Shown here: one piece after another, positions 1-5,809 of the stretch
How the letters are laid out: every line of letters begins with the position of its first letter
Numbering within the stretch: position 1 is the first letter of the stretch
From: Thiomonas sp.
Lineage (GTDB): Bacteria > Pseudomonadota > Gammaproteobacteria > Burkholderiales > Burkholderiaceae
Assembly: GCA_027443745.1 (NCBI GenBank)
Contig: DAIAZB010000709.1
Location: forward strand, 1 to 11,699
Length of the DNA stretch: 11,699 bases
Direction: 5' to 3'
Notes under the pieces: model-generated
What the model was told of the DNA's origin: nothing
Seen by the model: only the letters and a program-made list of their open reading frames with translations
Database searches by the model: none
Translations under genes and position numbers: made by a program

Positions 1-140
1 TGCGCCGCATGTTGCGCGTGCAGATCGACGACGCCATCGAGGCCGACCGCGTCTTCACCATGCTCATGGGCGACGATGTGGAACCGCGTCGGGACTTCAT
101 CGAAACCAACGCGCTGCGCGCGGCGAACCTGGACGTGTAG
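1..140 (+). CDS. gyrB: DNA gyrase subunit B, C-terminal end (partial)
   Basis: This is the last 45 codons of a gene that enters from the left edge, read in the frame starting at base 3 and ending in TAG at 138-140. The peptide begins [18 protein letters not shown] and continues with a TLMGD-like stretch, then VEPRRDFIE and [10 protein letters not shown] at the end. That is the conserved GyrB/TOPRIM-tail signature, very close to the E. coli GyrB C-terminus, which runs RRMLRV, LMGD, VEPRRAFIE, NALKAANIDI. GyrB is the ATPase and TOPRIM subunit of the type II topoisomerase that introduces negative supercoils. In many proteobacteria gyrB follows dnaA-dnaN near oriC, so the window may lie near the origin, but those genes are not visible here. 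The identification is secure; only the 5' part is missing because of the window boundary. Confidence 0.96.
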   Translation, partial: RRMLRVQIDDAIEADRVFTMLMGDDVEPRRDFIETNALRAANLDV

Positions 141-183
141 GTGTAGGTTCTCATCTGAGTTGCCAAAATCCTCACACTTGCCA

Positions 184-212
184 AAAAGTCACCGGTCGGT
201 CAGGGGACTTTT
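184..212 (+). terminator. Possible weak terminator after gyrB
   Basis: AAAAGTC (184-190) is answered by GACTTTT (206-212), a 7-bp inverted repeat with a 15-nt spacer whose flanking CC/GG could extend the stem past one mismatch. The right arm ends in TTTT. It sits 44 nt past the gyrB stop. The stem is A/T-rich and the loop long, so it is only a plausible intrinsic terminator, and it could instead be part of a mobile-element end. Confidence 0.3.
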
Positions 213-499
213 ACCTTGGAATCGGTGAGAGGGACACCATGGTGCGTGAAGGCCATCGAGTTGGCTGCTGGGCTGACTAAGCCCAGATGGCGCGATTTCT
301 GAAGCCTCACGACTTTTTCTCGCTAGCGCTGCGTGGTGGCTTTTCGCCCAAGCTGACGTACCAATGGCGAGCGACCTTCGCGGTTCATCTTCCGCAACGA
401 GGGTCTCTTGATGGCGATATTCCAGTGCGACCTGAGCTTCGACGGCTCTGGAGCGCCGTTGCCTCCGAGTCCAGCCCCTAGTTGTGAAGATTCAATAGA

Positions 500-730
500 T
501 TGTTGCGGGTGTTCACCCTGTTGGGTTTTGAGAGACCGGCAATCACCAACCCAACCTTGCAGTTGCTTGCCGACATCCTGGGATTCACTGGCTATGCTGC
601 TGCCTGTTTGATGCCCATCACCTGCCTGCCGGAGGTGATTGCGGTGGAGATCGTGAACGACCTCGAAGCAGTGCTGGAGCAGTTTCGGCTGATGGCCACG
701 GACCTTGCCGAGGCTGAACTCGAGGCTTGA
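500..730 (+). pseudogene. Remnant of type I restriction methylase HsdM C-terminus
   Basis: The open frame 500-730 would encode 76 residues. Its last 27 residues (647-730), starting EIVNDLEAVLEQFR and followed by LMATDLAE, match the usual end of type I restriction-modification M subunits, where an E-I-V-x-D-L-E-A-x-L-E-Q-F-R helix closes the protein. The preceding 50 residues do not look like HsdM and lack the N-6 adenine methylase motifs (NPPF, FxGxG), so this is a fragment of a roughly 500-800-residue protein with the rest gone or rearranged. Type I systems often sit beside housekeeping genes in Burkholderiales. The assignment rests on a short motif from memory of the family; the alternative is an unrelated coiled-coil segment. 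Confidence 0.38.
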
Positions 731-778
731 GCTTCGCGCCCGCGCCGTGGGCAAGCACCGCTGAAGAAGCCCGGTTCA

Positions 779-794
779 CATGATGCGCATCATG
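779..794. repeat. 16-nt perfect palindrome
   Basis: CATGATGCGCATCATG is a perfect 8+8 palindrome with no spacer and no extension (A at 778 faces C at 795). It lies in gene-free DNA 49 nt after the HsdM-like remnant and about 190 nt before the AT-rich regulatory block. It could be a dimeric regulator site or a chance palindrome; no second copy is visible in the window. Confidence 0.4.
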
Positions 795-986
795 CCAGGT
801 AGCGCAGCGCAGCATGACCAGGAGGGGTTGGGACTGATCGGTTCCGCTTCGCCCTGCCAAAGGAACCCGATGAGCGGCGCTTCGCTGAACCGACTCGTCT
901 TCACATCCATCACGCTCCAAGTTGATGGACCCCACGACCCTCATCGCGGCGTGGATGACGGCGGGCAGGAATGTTGAATGGTTAGT

Positions 987-1036
987 GCAAAAGTTAAATT
1001 GATGGATAAGCAAAAATTATTAATTAGACGAGATGG
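987..1036 (+). promoter_or_regulatory. LysR-type operator/promoter block, copy 1
   Basis: A distinctly AT-rich block inside GC-rich DNA. It contains TTGAT (999-1003) and ATTAA (1019-1023) separated by 15 nt, an imperfect inverted repeat of the kind LysR-family regulators bind. It aligns without gaps to 3840-3889, with 38 of 50 positions identical, including GCAAAAGT, TTGATGG, AAAAATTAT and GACG. The later copy overlaps the lysR start codon. The similarity continues at the same offset to GAATACTG (1047-1054) and, with a 1-nt shift, to the leader ending in ATG at 1128-1130. It lies upstream of the MFS gene, so the LysR protein of this window probably acts here too. Binding is inferred, not shown. 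Confidence 0.6.
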
Positions 1037-1432
1037 CGCGCGACATGAATACTGCGGCTCAAGCGTAGGTCGTGGCGGATTCGCCCCCCCCGCGTTTTAG
1101 GCAACAAGAACATCATGGAGACAAACAATGTGCCCCACCTTGCTCAGTCAGGCCTCACCGGGCCTGCATCGCCTTTGTTCGGCCGTTCAGAAGCCCCCCG
1201 ATAGGCATGCTCTCCGAAGGCGACCTGGCCCGCCGGTCCGATTCCACCCGATGCAGTCGTCGCATCGCACCCGCAGCGACGATGAAGACGACGCGCAGTT
1301 GGGGGCGATTTGTGGCGAGACCAAGTCAAGAAATTCCGTTACAAGCCAGGTCGCACGCAAAACAAGGCCGTCAGCCCACACACTGCTGATCGCCAAAGCC
1401 CACGGGCAACAAGATTCAGGGGACTTCCCATC
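1037..1432 (+). other. Degenerate leader and ORF relics before the MFS gene
   Basis: This stretch starts with a leader that mirrors the one before the rraA-like operon: CATCATGGAGACAAACAATG (1111-1130) versus CATCACGGAGACAAACCATG (3963-3982), 18 of 20 identical, including a good ribosome-binding site. The ORF that begins at ATG 1128 and runs 102 codons to 1436 is not recognisable and its arginine/proline/serine-rich composition suggests a decayed gene. In another frame, 1204-1242 reads GMLSEGDLARRSD, which resembles the GxxSEGDLLRR core of CBS domains, so a CBS-protein fragment may be embedded. Read as the remains of one or two short-lived genes once driven from the 987-1036 promoter. Confidence 0.4.
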
Positions 1433-2875
1433 ATGAGTTCAATCAGCACCACTCCCAGCCTGAGGAGCGGCTCGAAAGCTGTGCAGACAAAGCCCAGCAT
1501 TGCCGCGCGGATCGACCGCCTTCCCGCCTCCAAGCCACTTTGGGTCATCGTCGCTCTGCTAGCCCTGGGCGGCTGGTTCGAGTTCTATGTCACTTTCTTT
1601 CTTGGCTACGTGGCACCAGGGATGATCAAGGCCGGGCTGTTCAGCCCGACTTCGCTGGGGCCATTGTCCGCTCTCAGCACGATCCAATTTGCAGGCTTTG
1701 GAACCTTCGTGTTCGCAACCTTCAGCGGACTTTGGGTGGGAACAATCTTCGTCAGCCAGTTGCTTGACTATTTCGGGCGCAGAGCCGTCTTTACATGGGC
1801 TTTGCTGTGGTATGTGGCGTGCAGTGCCATCATGGCTTTTCAGTCCAACGGTTTCACCATCGATATCTGGCGTTTTCTCAGCGGTATCGGGATTGGTGTC
1901 GAGTTCACGACCATCGATACCTATCTCGCCGAGATGACCCCTCGCCATATGCGGGGCAAGGCCTTCGCGGTGCAACAGACGATCTCGTTCTTGGCGGTGC
2001 CGTTCGTCGCCTTCGTTTCCTGGTTACTGATCCCGATCTCGCCTTGGGGCTTCGACGGGTGGCGCTGGGTGGTGCTGATCGGCACGGTCGGGGCCGTGGC
2101 CGTATGGTTCCTGCGGCTGCGATTGACGGAAAGCCCACGCTGGCTCGCCAAACAGGGTCGCCACGAGGAGGCCTCGCGCATCGTTGACGCACTGGAGGCC
2201 CGCGTCCAGCAGGCAACCGGCCAGCCGCTTCCGCCCCCCATCGAGGGCTTGGCGGACGAAGAGGGCAAGGGTACGTATGCGGAGATGTTTCGTGCTCCAT
2301 ACCTGCGCCGTGTGGTCATGTTGTCGTTGTTCAACCTTGCGGGGGCCTTCAGCTATTACGGCTTTGCGGCTTGGGTCCCGACCCTGCTCGCGCAGCGCGG
2401 AATCAACATCACCCACAGTCTTGAGTACGCGTTCATCATCGCGTTCGCGAATCCCGTCGGCCCGATCCTCGGCACTCTCATCGCGGAGCGCTGGGAGCGC
2501 AAATGGATCCTGTGCTGGGGACTTACGGGCATGATGGTCTTCATGTTCGCCTTCGCCCAGGCCTCGTCGCCGCCTGCCCTCATCGTGTTCGGGGTGTTGT
2601 TCACGCTCAGCGCGAACATCCAGGCCTTCGCCAGCCATAGCTACCAATCGGAGATTTTTCCTACCCGATTCCGCATGCGGGCGGTGGGCTTCGTCTGGTC
2701 CTGGCTGAGGATTTCGTCGGCATTTTCTGGACTCATCGTCGGCGCCGTGCTGGTGTCCGGCGGAGTATTCGGTGTTGCCGTTCTGATGGGAACCACGACG
2801 GTCTTGCAGATCCTGCTGATCGCGCTGTTGGGGCCGCGCTCGACCGGTTTGTCACTCGAGCAGATCAACGCATAG
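1433..2875 (+). CDS. MFS transporter, sugar/acid-porter type
   Basis: A 480-residue inner-membrane carrier of the major facilitator superfamily with about 12 hydrophobic segments, likely importing an organic acid or related solute by proton symport. Family marks: DYFGRR (112-117) after TM2-3 (motif A), RFLSGIGIG (147-155), the conserved region TYLAEMTP followed by RHMRGKA, the ESPRWL box (233-238) that ends the N-terminal half in sugar-porter and benzoate/nicotinate-type carriers, and a cytoplasmic loop of roughly 50 residues (235-290). I chose ATG 1433 because AGGGGAC lies 7-8 nt upstream and the first helix begins near residue 36; an in-frame ATG at 1310 would add 41 residues lacking protein-like character. 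It follows a copy of the LysR operator and is convergent with lysR, so it is probably part of the same regulon. Substrate cannot be read from sequence. It appears intact, unlike the TTT transporter downstream. Confidence 0.9.
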   Translation: MSSISTTPSLRSGSKAVQTKPSIAARIDRLPASKPLWVIVALLALGGWFEFYVTFFLGYVAPGMIKAGLFSPTSLGPLSALSTIQFAGFGTFVFATFSGLWVGTIFVSQLLDYFGRRAVFTWALLWYVACSAIMAFQSNGFTIDIWRFLSGIGIGVEFTTIDTYLAEMTPRHMRGKAFAVQQTISFLAVPFVAFVSWLLIPISPWGFDGWRWVVLIGTVGAVAVWFLRLRLTESPRWLAKQGRHEEASRIVDALEARVQQATGQPLPPPIEGLADEEGKGTYAEMFRAPYLRRVVMLSLFNLAGAFSYYGFAAWVPTLLAQRGINITHSLEYAFIIAFANPVGPILGTLIAERWERKWILCWGLTGMMVFMFAFAQASSPPALIVFGVLFTLSANIQAFASHSYQSEIFPTRFRMRAVGFVWSWLRISSAFSGLIVGAVLVSGGVFGVAVLMGTTTVLQILLIALLGPRSTGLSLEQINA

Positions 2876-2884
2876 GCGTCGCCG

Positions 2885-2910
2885 AGGCCGGACTGCCCCC
2901 GGCCCGGCCT
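2885..2910. terminator. GC-rich hairpin between convergent MFS and lysR genes
   Basis: AGGCCGG (2885-2891) pairs with CCGGCCT (2904-2910) around a 12-nt loop, 9 nt past the MFS stop and 28 nt before the lysR stop on the opposite strand. No T-run follows on either side, so it is a weak candidate for a bidirectional terminator; Rho-dependent termination is equally possible. Confidence 0.35.
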
Positions 2911-2938
2911 TCCGCGCGGATGGCCCTCGCCCGCGGGT

Positions 2939-3850
2939 TCACCCTTCGAGCCCACGCTGCCCAGCGTTTGCCATATGCGTGATCAACTGCTCGGCGGCCG
3001 GCGAAAGGTAGCTGCTGTTGCGGTAGGTCGCGACGAGCTTGCGGCGCATCGTCGTTTCACGCAGGCGCACCTCGCACAGCTCGGCGTTCTGCGAATTCGG
3101 ACCCAGGTGACGACGGGAAACAAAGCTGAGCAGTCCGGTCTTCGCGATCAAGGTCGGCAGCATCAGCAGCATCGTGCTCTCGATCTGGACGACCGGACGC
3201 GGCAGATGCTTGCGGTCGAATGCGTGGTCGAGCCAATCCCTCGTGGGCGCGCCGGAGGTTTGGAGCACCCAGCGATAGCGTGTCAGGTCCTTCATGGTCG
3301 GGAGGCCCTGCAGGATCTCATGTTGAGAGCTCGCGGCAACCACGATCTGATCCTCCGCCAAAACGACGGATTTGAGGCCTTCATCCACGCCAACCTCGCT
3401 GCCCACGGCCAAGTCCAGTTCGCCCGCGCGAAGCATGGGTTTAAGCGAGTCGATCAATCCGATCACGACTTTCACGGTGAGTGCGGGCGCCTCGGCGAGC
3501 AGCGCCCGCATGGCGTCCGGCAACAAGAATTGGGCCGCTGTAGGGACGATGCCGATGCGCACGTGCCCAGACAGGCCACGGCCAAGATCGTCGATCTCAC
3601 GCTCGGCGTCGCGCAAATCGAGTCGCATGCGCTGAGCCCATTTGAACAGCACCCGGCCCGCACTCGTGAGCTGAATTCCACGGCCCGATCGTTCGAACAA
3701 CGGAGCTCCGCAGGCGGCTTCCAGTCGTCGCACAGCACTGGTCAAGGCTGGTTGCGTGCGGTGAAGCTGTTCGGCCGCCTTGCTGACGTGCTGGAGCTCG
3801 GCAATGACCTCGAAGTAGCGCAGGTCGCGCAGATCTATAGCAAAAGTCAT
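2939..3850 (-). CDS. LysR-type transcriptional regulator
   Basis: A 303-residue protein of standard LTTR length. Residues about 6-65 form the winged helix-turn-helix: LRDLRYFEVIAE, then VSKAAEQLHRTQPALTSAVR as the recognition region, then LEAACGAPLFERSGRGIQLT. The remainder is the periplasmic-binding-protein-like effector domain (HVRIGIVPTAAQFLLPDAM near residue 96 starts it). LTTRs usually bind a pathway intermediate and activate a divergent operon while repressing themselves. Here the start codon at 3850-3848 lies inside the AT-rich operator block 3840-3889, which fits autoregulation, and the divergent rraA-dehydrogenase-lactonase-TTT operon is the obvious target. The ribosome-binding site is weak. 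The effector is unknown, perhaps a lactone or oxo-dicarboxylate of the encoded pathway. Confidence 0.93.
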   Translation of the reverse strand: MTFAIDLRDLRYFEVIAELQHVSKAAEQLHRTQPALTSAVRRLEAACGAPLFERSGRGIQLTSAGRVLFKWAQRMRLDLRDAEREIDDLGRGLSGHVRIGIVPTAAQFLLPDAMRALLAEAPALTVKVVIGLIDSLKPMLRAGELDLAVGSEVGVDEGLKSVVLAEDQIVVAASSQHEILQGLPTMKDLTRYRWVLQTSGAPTRDWLDHAFDRKHLPRPVVQIESTMLLMLPTLIAKTGLLSFVSRRHLGPNSQNAELCEVRLRETTMRRKLVATYRNSSYLSPAAEQLITHMANAGQRGLEG

Positions 3851-3889
3851 TTTGATGGGTCCAGAAAAATTATCAATTGGACGCCATGG
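3840..3889 (+). promoter_or_regulatory. LysR-type operator/promoter block, copy 2
   Basis: AT-rich island at the lysR start. TTGAT (3852-3856) and ATCAA (3872-3876) are a perfect 5-bp inverted repeat with a 15-nt spacer, so the half-sites are about two helical turns apart, as for an LTTR dimer pair. The block spans lysR's own ATG and the divergent promoter region for the plus-strand operon. It matches 987-1036 at a constant offset of 2853 nt (38/50 identical), and the copy-1 half-site is less perfect. The inverted repeat is seen directly; its binding by the adjacent LysR protein is inferred. Confidence 0.65.
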
Positions 3890-3979
3890 TAAGCGCGTCG
3901 AATACTGGGAGTCACAACGAAATCGCGGTCCCCTTCGACGGTCAATGTCCGATCCGCGACGACATCACGGAGACAAACC

Positions 3980-4108
3980 ATGCGCTTGACTCGACGCAGG
4001 CTCATCGGGCTCGCAGCCGCTTCCCACGAGGGCGCGGCGCGCGCAGCGGTGGATCCGACGCCCGGCAGCATCGACCTTGACAAGGTCTCCGGTGTCCCAA
4101 TGGGTTGA
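3980..4108 (+). pseudogene. 42-aa ORF with Tat/Bug-like signal start, probable receptor relic
   Basis: The ORF has a good ribosome-binding site (GGAGACAAACC before ATG 3980) and begins MRLTRRRLIGLAAAS, a twin-arginine signal start typical of Bug (TctC) solute receptors in this order. The hydrophobic stretch then breaks off into HEGAARAAVDPTPGS and ends IDLDKVSGVPMG. No mature Bug domain (PxRPIxxVxPFxPGG) follows, so most of the gene appears to be deleted in frame. It lies 60 nt before the rraA-like gene, exactly where a first operon gene would sit, just downstream of the operator. It could still be translated and might serve as a leader peptide, but I see no attenuator-like structure. Moderately confident about the relic, less so that the ancestor was a Bug gene. 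Confidence 0.45.
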
Positions 4109-4168
4109 GTGTCCTCAACACGCGTTGCGGGGCAAGTCCCGTGCGCCATTCTTCAGGAGAAAATTTTT

Positions 4169-4867
4169 ATGAGCCATGCAGCAGTGATCCCCGATGTCGT
4201 GCGCGACTTCGAACGTGTCGACGCCGATGTTGTTCGCAAGGCCTCGGCGTACGCCGCATCGATTCTGGCAGACGTGGCGGGACGGCGCGGCGCTTTGAGC
4301 GGGCGCATTGCGCCGCTCGCTTCTTCGGTCCGCTTCTGCGGTCCGGCGTTGACCGTCGAGCTTCGCCCCGGGGACAACCTCATGATCCATGTGGCGCTGG
4401 CGCTGGCCAAGCCCGGCGACGTGATCGTGGTCGACGGCAAAGGCGACCTGACTTCCGCGTTGATGGGCGAGATCATGACCCAGCAGTGCATCGCTCTGGG
4501 CGTCGCGGCGGTGGTCATCGACGGTGCCGTGCGCGACTCGGAGGCGATCCGCGCACTGGGTTTTCCGATGTACGCCGCCGGCTTGAATCCGAACGGTCCG
4601 ACCAAATCCGTGCCTGGGCGGCTGAATCACCCGATTTCGATCGGGGGCGTCACGGTCCACCCAGGCGATCTGGTGGTGGGCGATGCCGACGGCGTCGTCG
4701 TCGTGGAGCGTCTCAAGGCCGCCTCCTTGCTGGCGCTGGCCGATGAGAAGGTCGCCTCCGAATCCCGCCGCATTGCCGACATTAAGAGTCGCAAGGCACT
4801 GCGCCCGGGATGGTTGGACGGCGCGCTGCGCGCCGCTGGGATGCTGAGCGAGGGAGAGACGCTGTGA
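4169..4867 (+). CDS. RraA-family HMG/CHA aldolase-like protein
   Basis: A 232-residue cytoplasmic protein of the RraA/demethylmenaquinone-methyltransferase-like fold. Characterised relatives are class II metal-dependent aldolases that split 4-hydroxy-4-methyl-2-oxoglutarate or 4-carboxy-4-hydroxy-2-oxoadipate to pyruvate plus a 2-oxoacid, and decarboxylate oxaloacetate; others regulate RNase E. Family marks: FCGPALTVELRPGDNLMIH (56-74), KPGDVIVVDGKGD (81-93), GEIM (100-103) and VVIDGAVRDSEAIR (115-128). E101 is followed after 20 residues by R122-D123, close to the D-X20-R-D metal/catalytic motif of P. putida aldolase but with Glu for Asp, and without the X2-E/D of the RraA-type motif. ATG 4169 has AGGAGA 8 nt upstream. 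It overlaps the next gene by 4 nt (GTGA). With a dehydrogenase and lactonases alongside, a catabolic aldolase role is far likelier than RNase E control. Confidence 0.82.
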   Translation: MSHAAVIPDVVRDFERVDADVVRKASAYAASILADVAGRRGALSGRIAPLASSVRFCGPALTVELRPGDNLMIHVALALAKPGDVIVVDGKGDLTSALMGEIMTQQCIALGVAAVVIDGAVRDSEAIRALGFPMYAAGLNPNGPTKSVPGRLNHPISIGGVTVHPGDLVVGDADGVVVVERLKAASLLALADEKVASESRRIADIKSRKALRPGWLDGALRAAGMLSEGETL

Positions 4868-5790
4868 GCCTAGCGGGCAAGCAGGCCATCCTGGTGACCG
4901 GCGCCGACCTTGCCAAACAGGCACTTGCCCTGCTCGGCGGCTATGAGGTCGTGTATGCCGGCAAGGCTCCCACGGAGGACGATCTCGTGGCGCTGTGCGA
5001 GCGCTGGGATCCGGTCGCCATCATTGTTCGCTACGGGCGGATTGGCGAGCGCGTGATTGCTGCCGCGCCGTCGCTGAAGGTCATCTCCAAGCACGGAAGT
5101 GGAACCGACACCATCGACAAGGTGGCGGCCGCCAAGCGCCGGATCCAGATTGCCGCCGCGGCCGGTGCCAATGCCGCCGCCGTGGCGGAGCAAGCCCTGG
5201 CGCTGATGCTGGCCTGTGCGAAATCGGTCGTGCATCTGGACGCACGCATGCGCGCTGGACATTGGGACAAGCCGACCCACAAGAGTCTCGAACTTGCAGG
5301 CCGTACGCTGGGCCTGGTCGGTCTTGGCGCCATCGGCTTGCGCATGGCGCGCATGGCTCATGCGATGGAGATGAACGTGATCGGTTTTGACCCCTATGCA
5401 TCGAATATGCCGGCGTACATCAGGGCAGTCGACCTTGAAGCCATATGGACGGATTCGGAGGTCATTTCCTTGCACTGTCCGCTCACCCAGGAGAACGCCG
5501 GTTTTGTGAACGCGCATGCGTTGGCGCGATGCAGGCGTGGCGTGATGCTGGTGAACACCGCGCGCGGTGGGCTTATCGACGAAGCAGCACTGCTTGCCGC
5601 CCTGCACTCCGGCCAGGTGGCGGCGGCGGGGCTGGACACCTTCGAGTCCGAACCTCTAGGGCCTGGGAACCCGTTCGTCGCCGAGGAGAACCTTGTGCTC
5701 AGTCCTCACATCGGCGGTATCACAAGCGACGCCTACGTGAACATGGGCGTGGCCGCCGTGAAGAACGCACTGGCCGTGCTCGTGGGTTGA
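4864..5790 (+). CDS. D-isomer-specific 2-hydroxyacid dehydrogenase, NAD type
   Basis: A 308-residue soluble enzyme of the 3-phosphoglycerate/glyoxylate/hydroxypyruvate dehydrogenase superfamily, interconverting a D-2-hydroxyacid and its 2-oxoacid. The substrate-domain element HGSGTDTIDKVAA (77-89) leads to the Rossmann domain: GLGAIG (153-158) as GxGxxG, and D176 at the end of beta-2, which favours NAD over NADP. The catalytic triad is visible: R234 in NTARGGLIDE, E263 in FESEP, H282 in LSPHIGG; the 29-residue Arg-to-Glu spacing equals that of SerA. The GTG start (4864) overlaps the aldolase stop and has AGGGAGAG 5 nt upstream; an ATG at 4810 would lie inside the aldolase gene and extend beyond the usual N-terminus. 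No ACT domain, so it is not a classic serine-pathway SerA. Likely partner of the aldolase in converting an oxo/hydroxyacid. Confidence 0.9.
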   Translation: MSLAGKQAILVTGADLAKQALALLGGYEVVYAGKAPTEDDLVALCERWDPVAIIVRYGRIGERVIAAAPSLKVISKHGSGTDTIDKVAAAKRRIQIAAAAGANAAAVAEQALALMLACAKSVVHLDARMRAGHWDKPTHKSLELAGRTLGLVGLGAIGLRMARMAHAMEMNVIGFDPYASNMPAYIRAVDLEAIWTDSEVISLHCPLTQENAGFVNAHALARCRRGVMLVNTARGGLIDEAALLAALHSGQVAAAGLDTFESEPLGPGNPFVAEENLVLSPHIGGITSDAYVNMGVAAVKNALAVLVG

Positions 5791-5809
5791 CCACGAGCGC
5801 CCGCGTGTC

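Larger units (their letters stand above)
141..986. other. Decayed intergenic stretch with no intact gene
   Basis: About 850 nt between gyrB and the first regulatory block. I find no reading frame with convincing protein-like composition over more than about 80 codons on either strand. The only recognisable coding signal is an HsdM-like tail near 647-730. The first 120 nt past gyrB (roughly 160-290) have a different, less GC-rich texture from the flanking genes and resemble the non-coding flank of an insertion element, but no transposase and no paired terminal repeats are visible, so I do not call one. The stretch probably records old insertions and deletions downstream of gyrB. Confidence 0.5.

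Noticed and set aside
160..290. Insertion-sequence end after gyrB.
   Set aside because: The base texture differs from its surroundings, but I find no transposase fragment, no matching terminal repeat and no target duplication.
1310..1432. Upstream in-frame ATG extending the MFS protein by 41 residues.
   Set aside because: The extension is basic and unlike any MFS N-terminus, and ATG 1433 has a good ribosome-binding site at the right distance from the first helix.
2975..3892. A 305-codon plus-strand open frame opposite lysR.
   Set aside because: It is the antisense shadow of a standard LysR gene with clear helix-turn-helix; its own product has no protein family signature.
4115..4924. A 269-codon minus-strand open frame opposite the aldolase gene.
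   Set aside because: His/Arg/Gln-rich composition, no start signal or motif, and it fully overlaps the well-supported aldolase.
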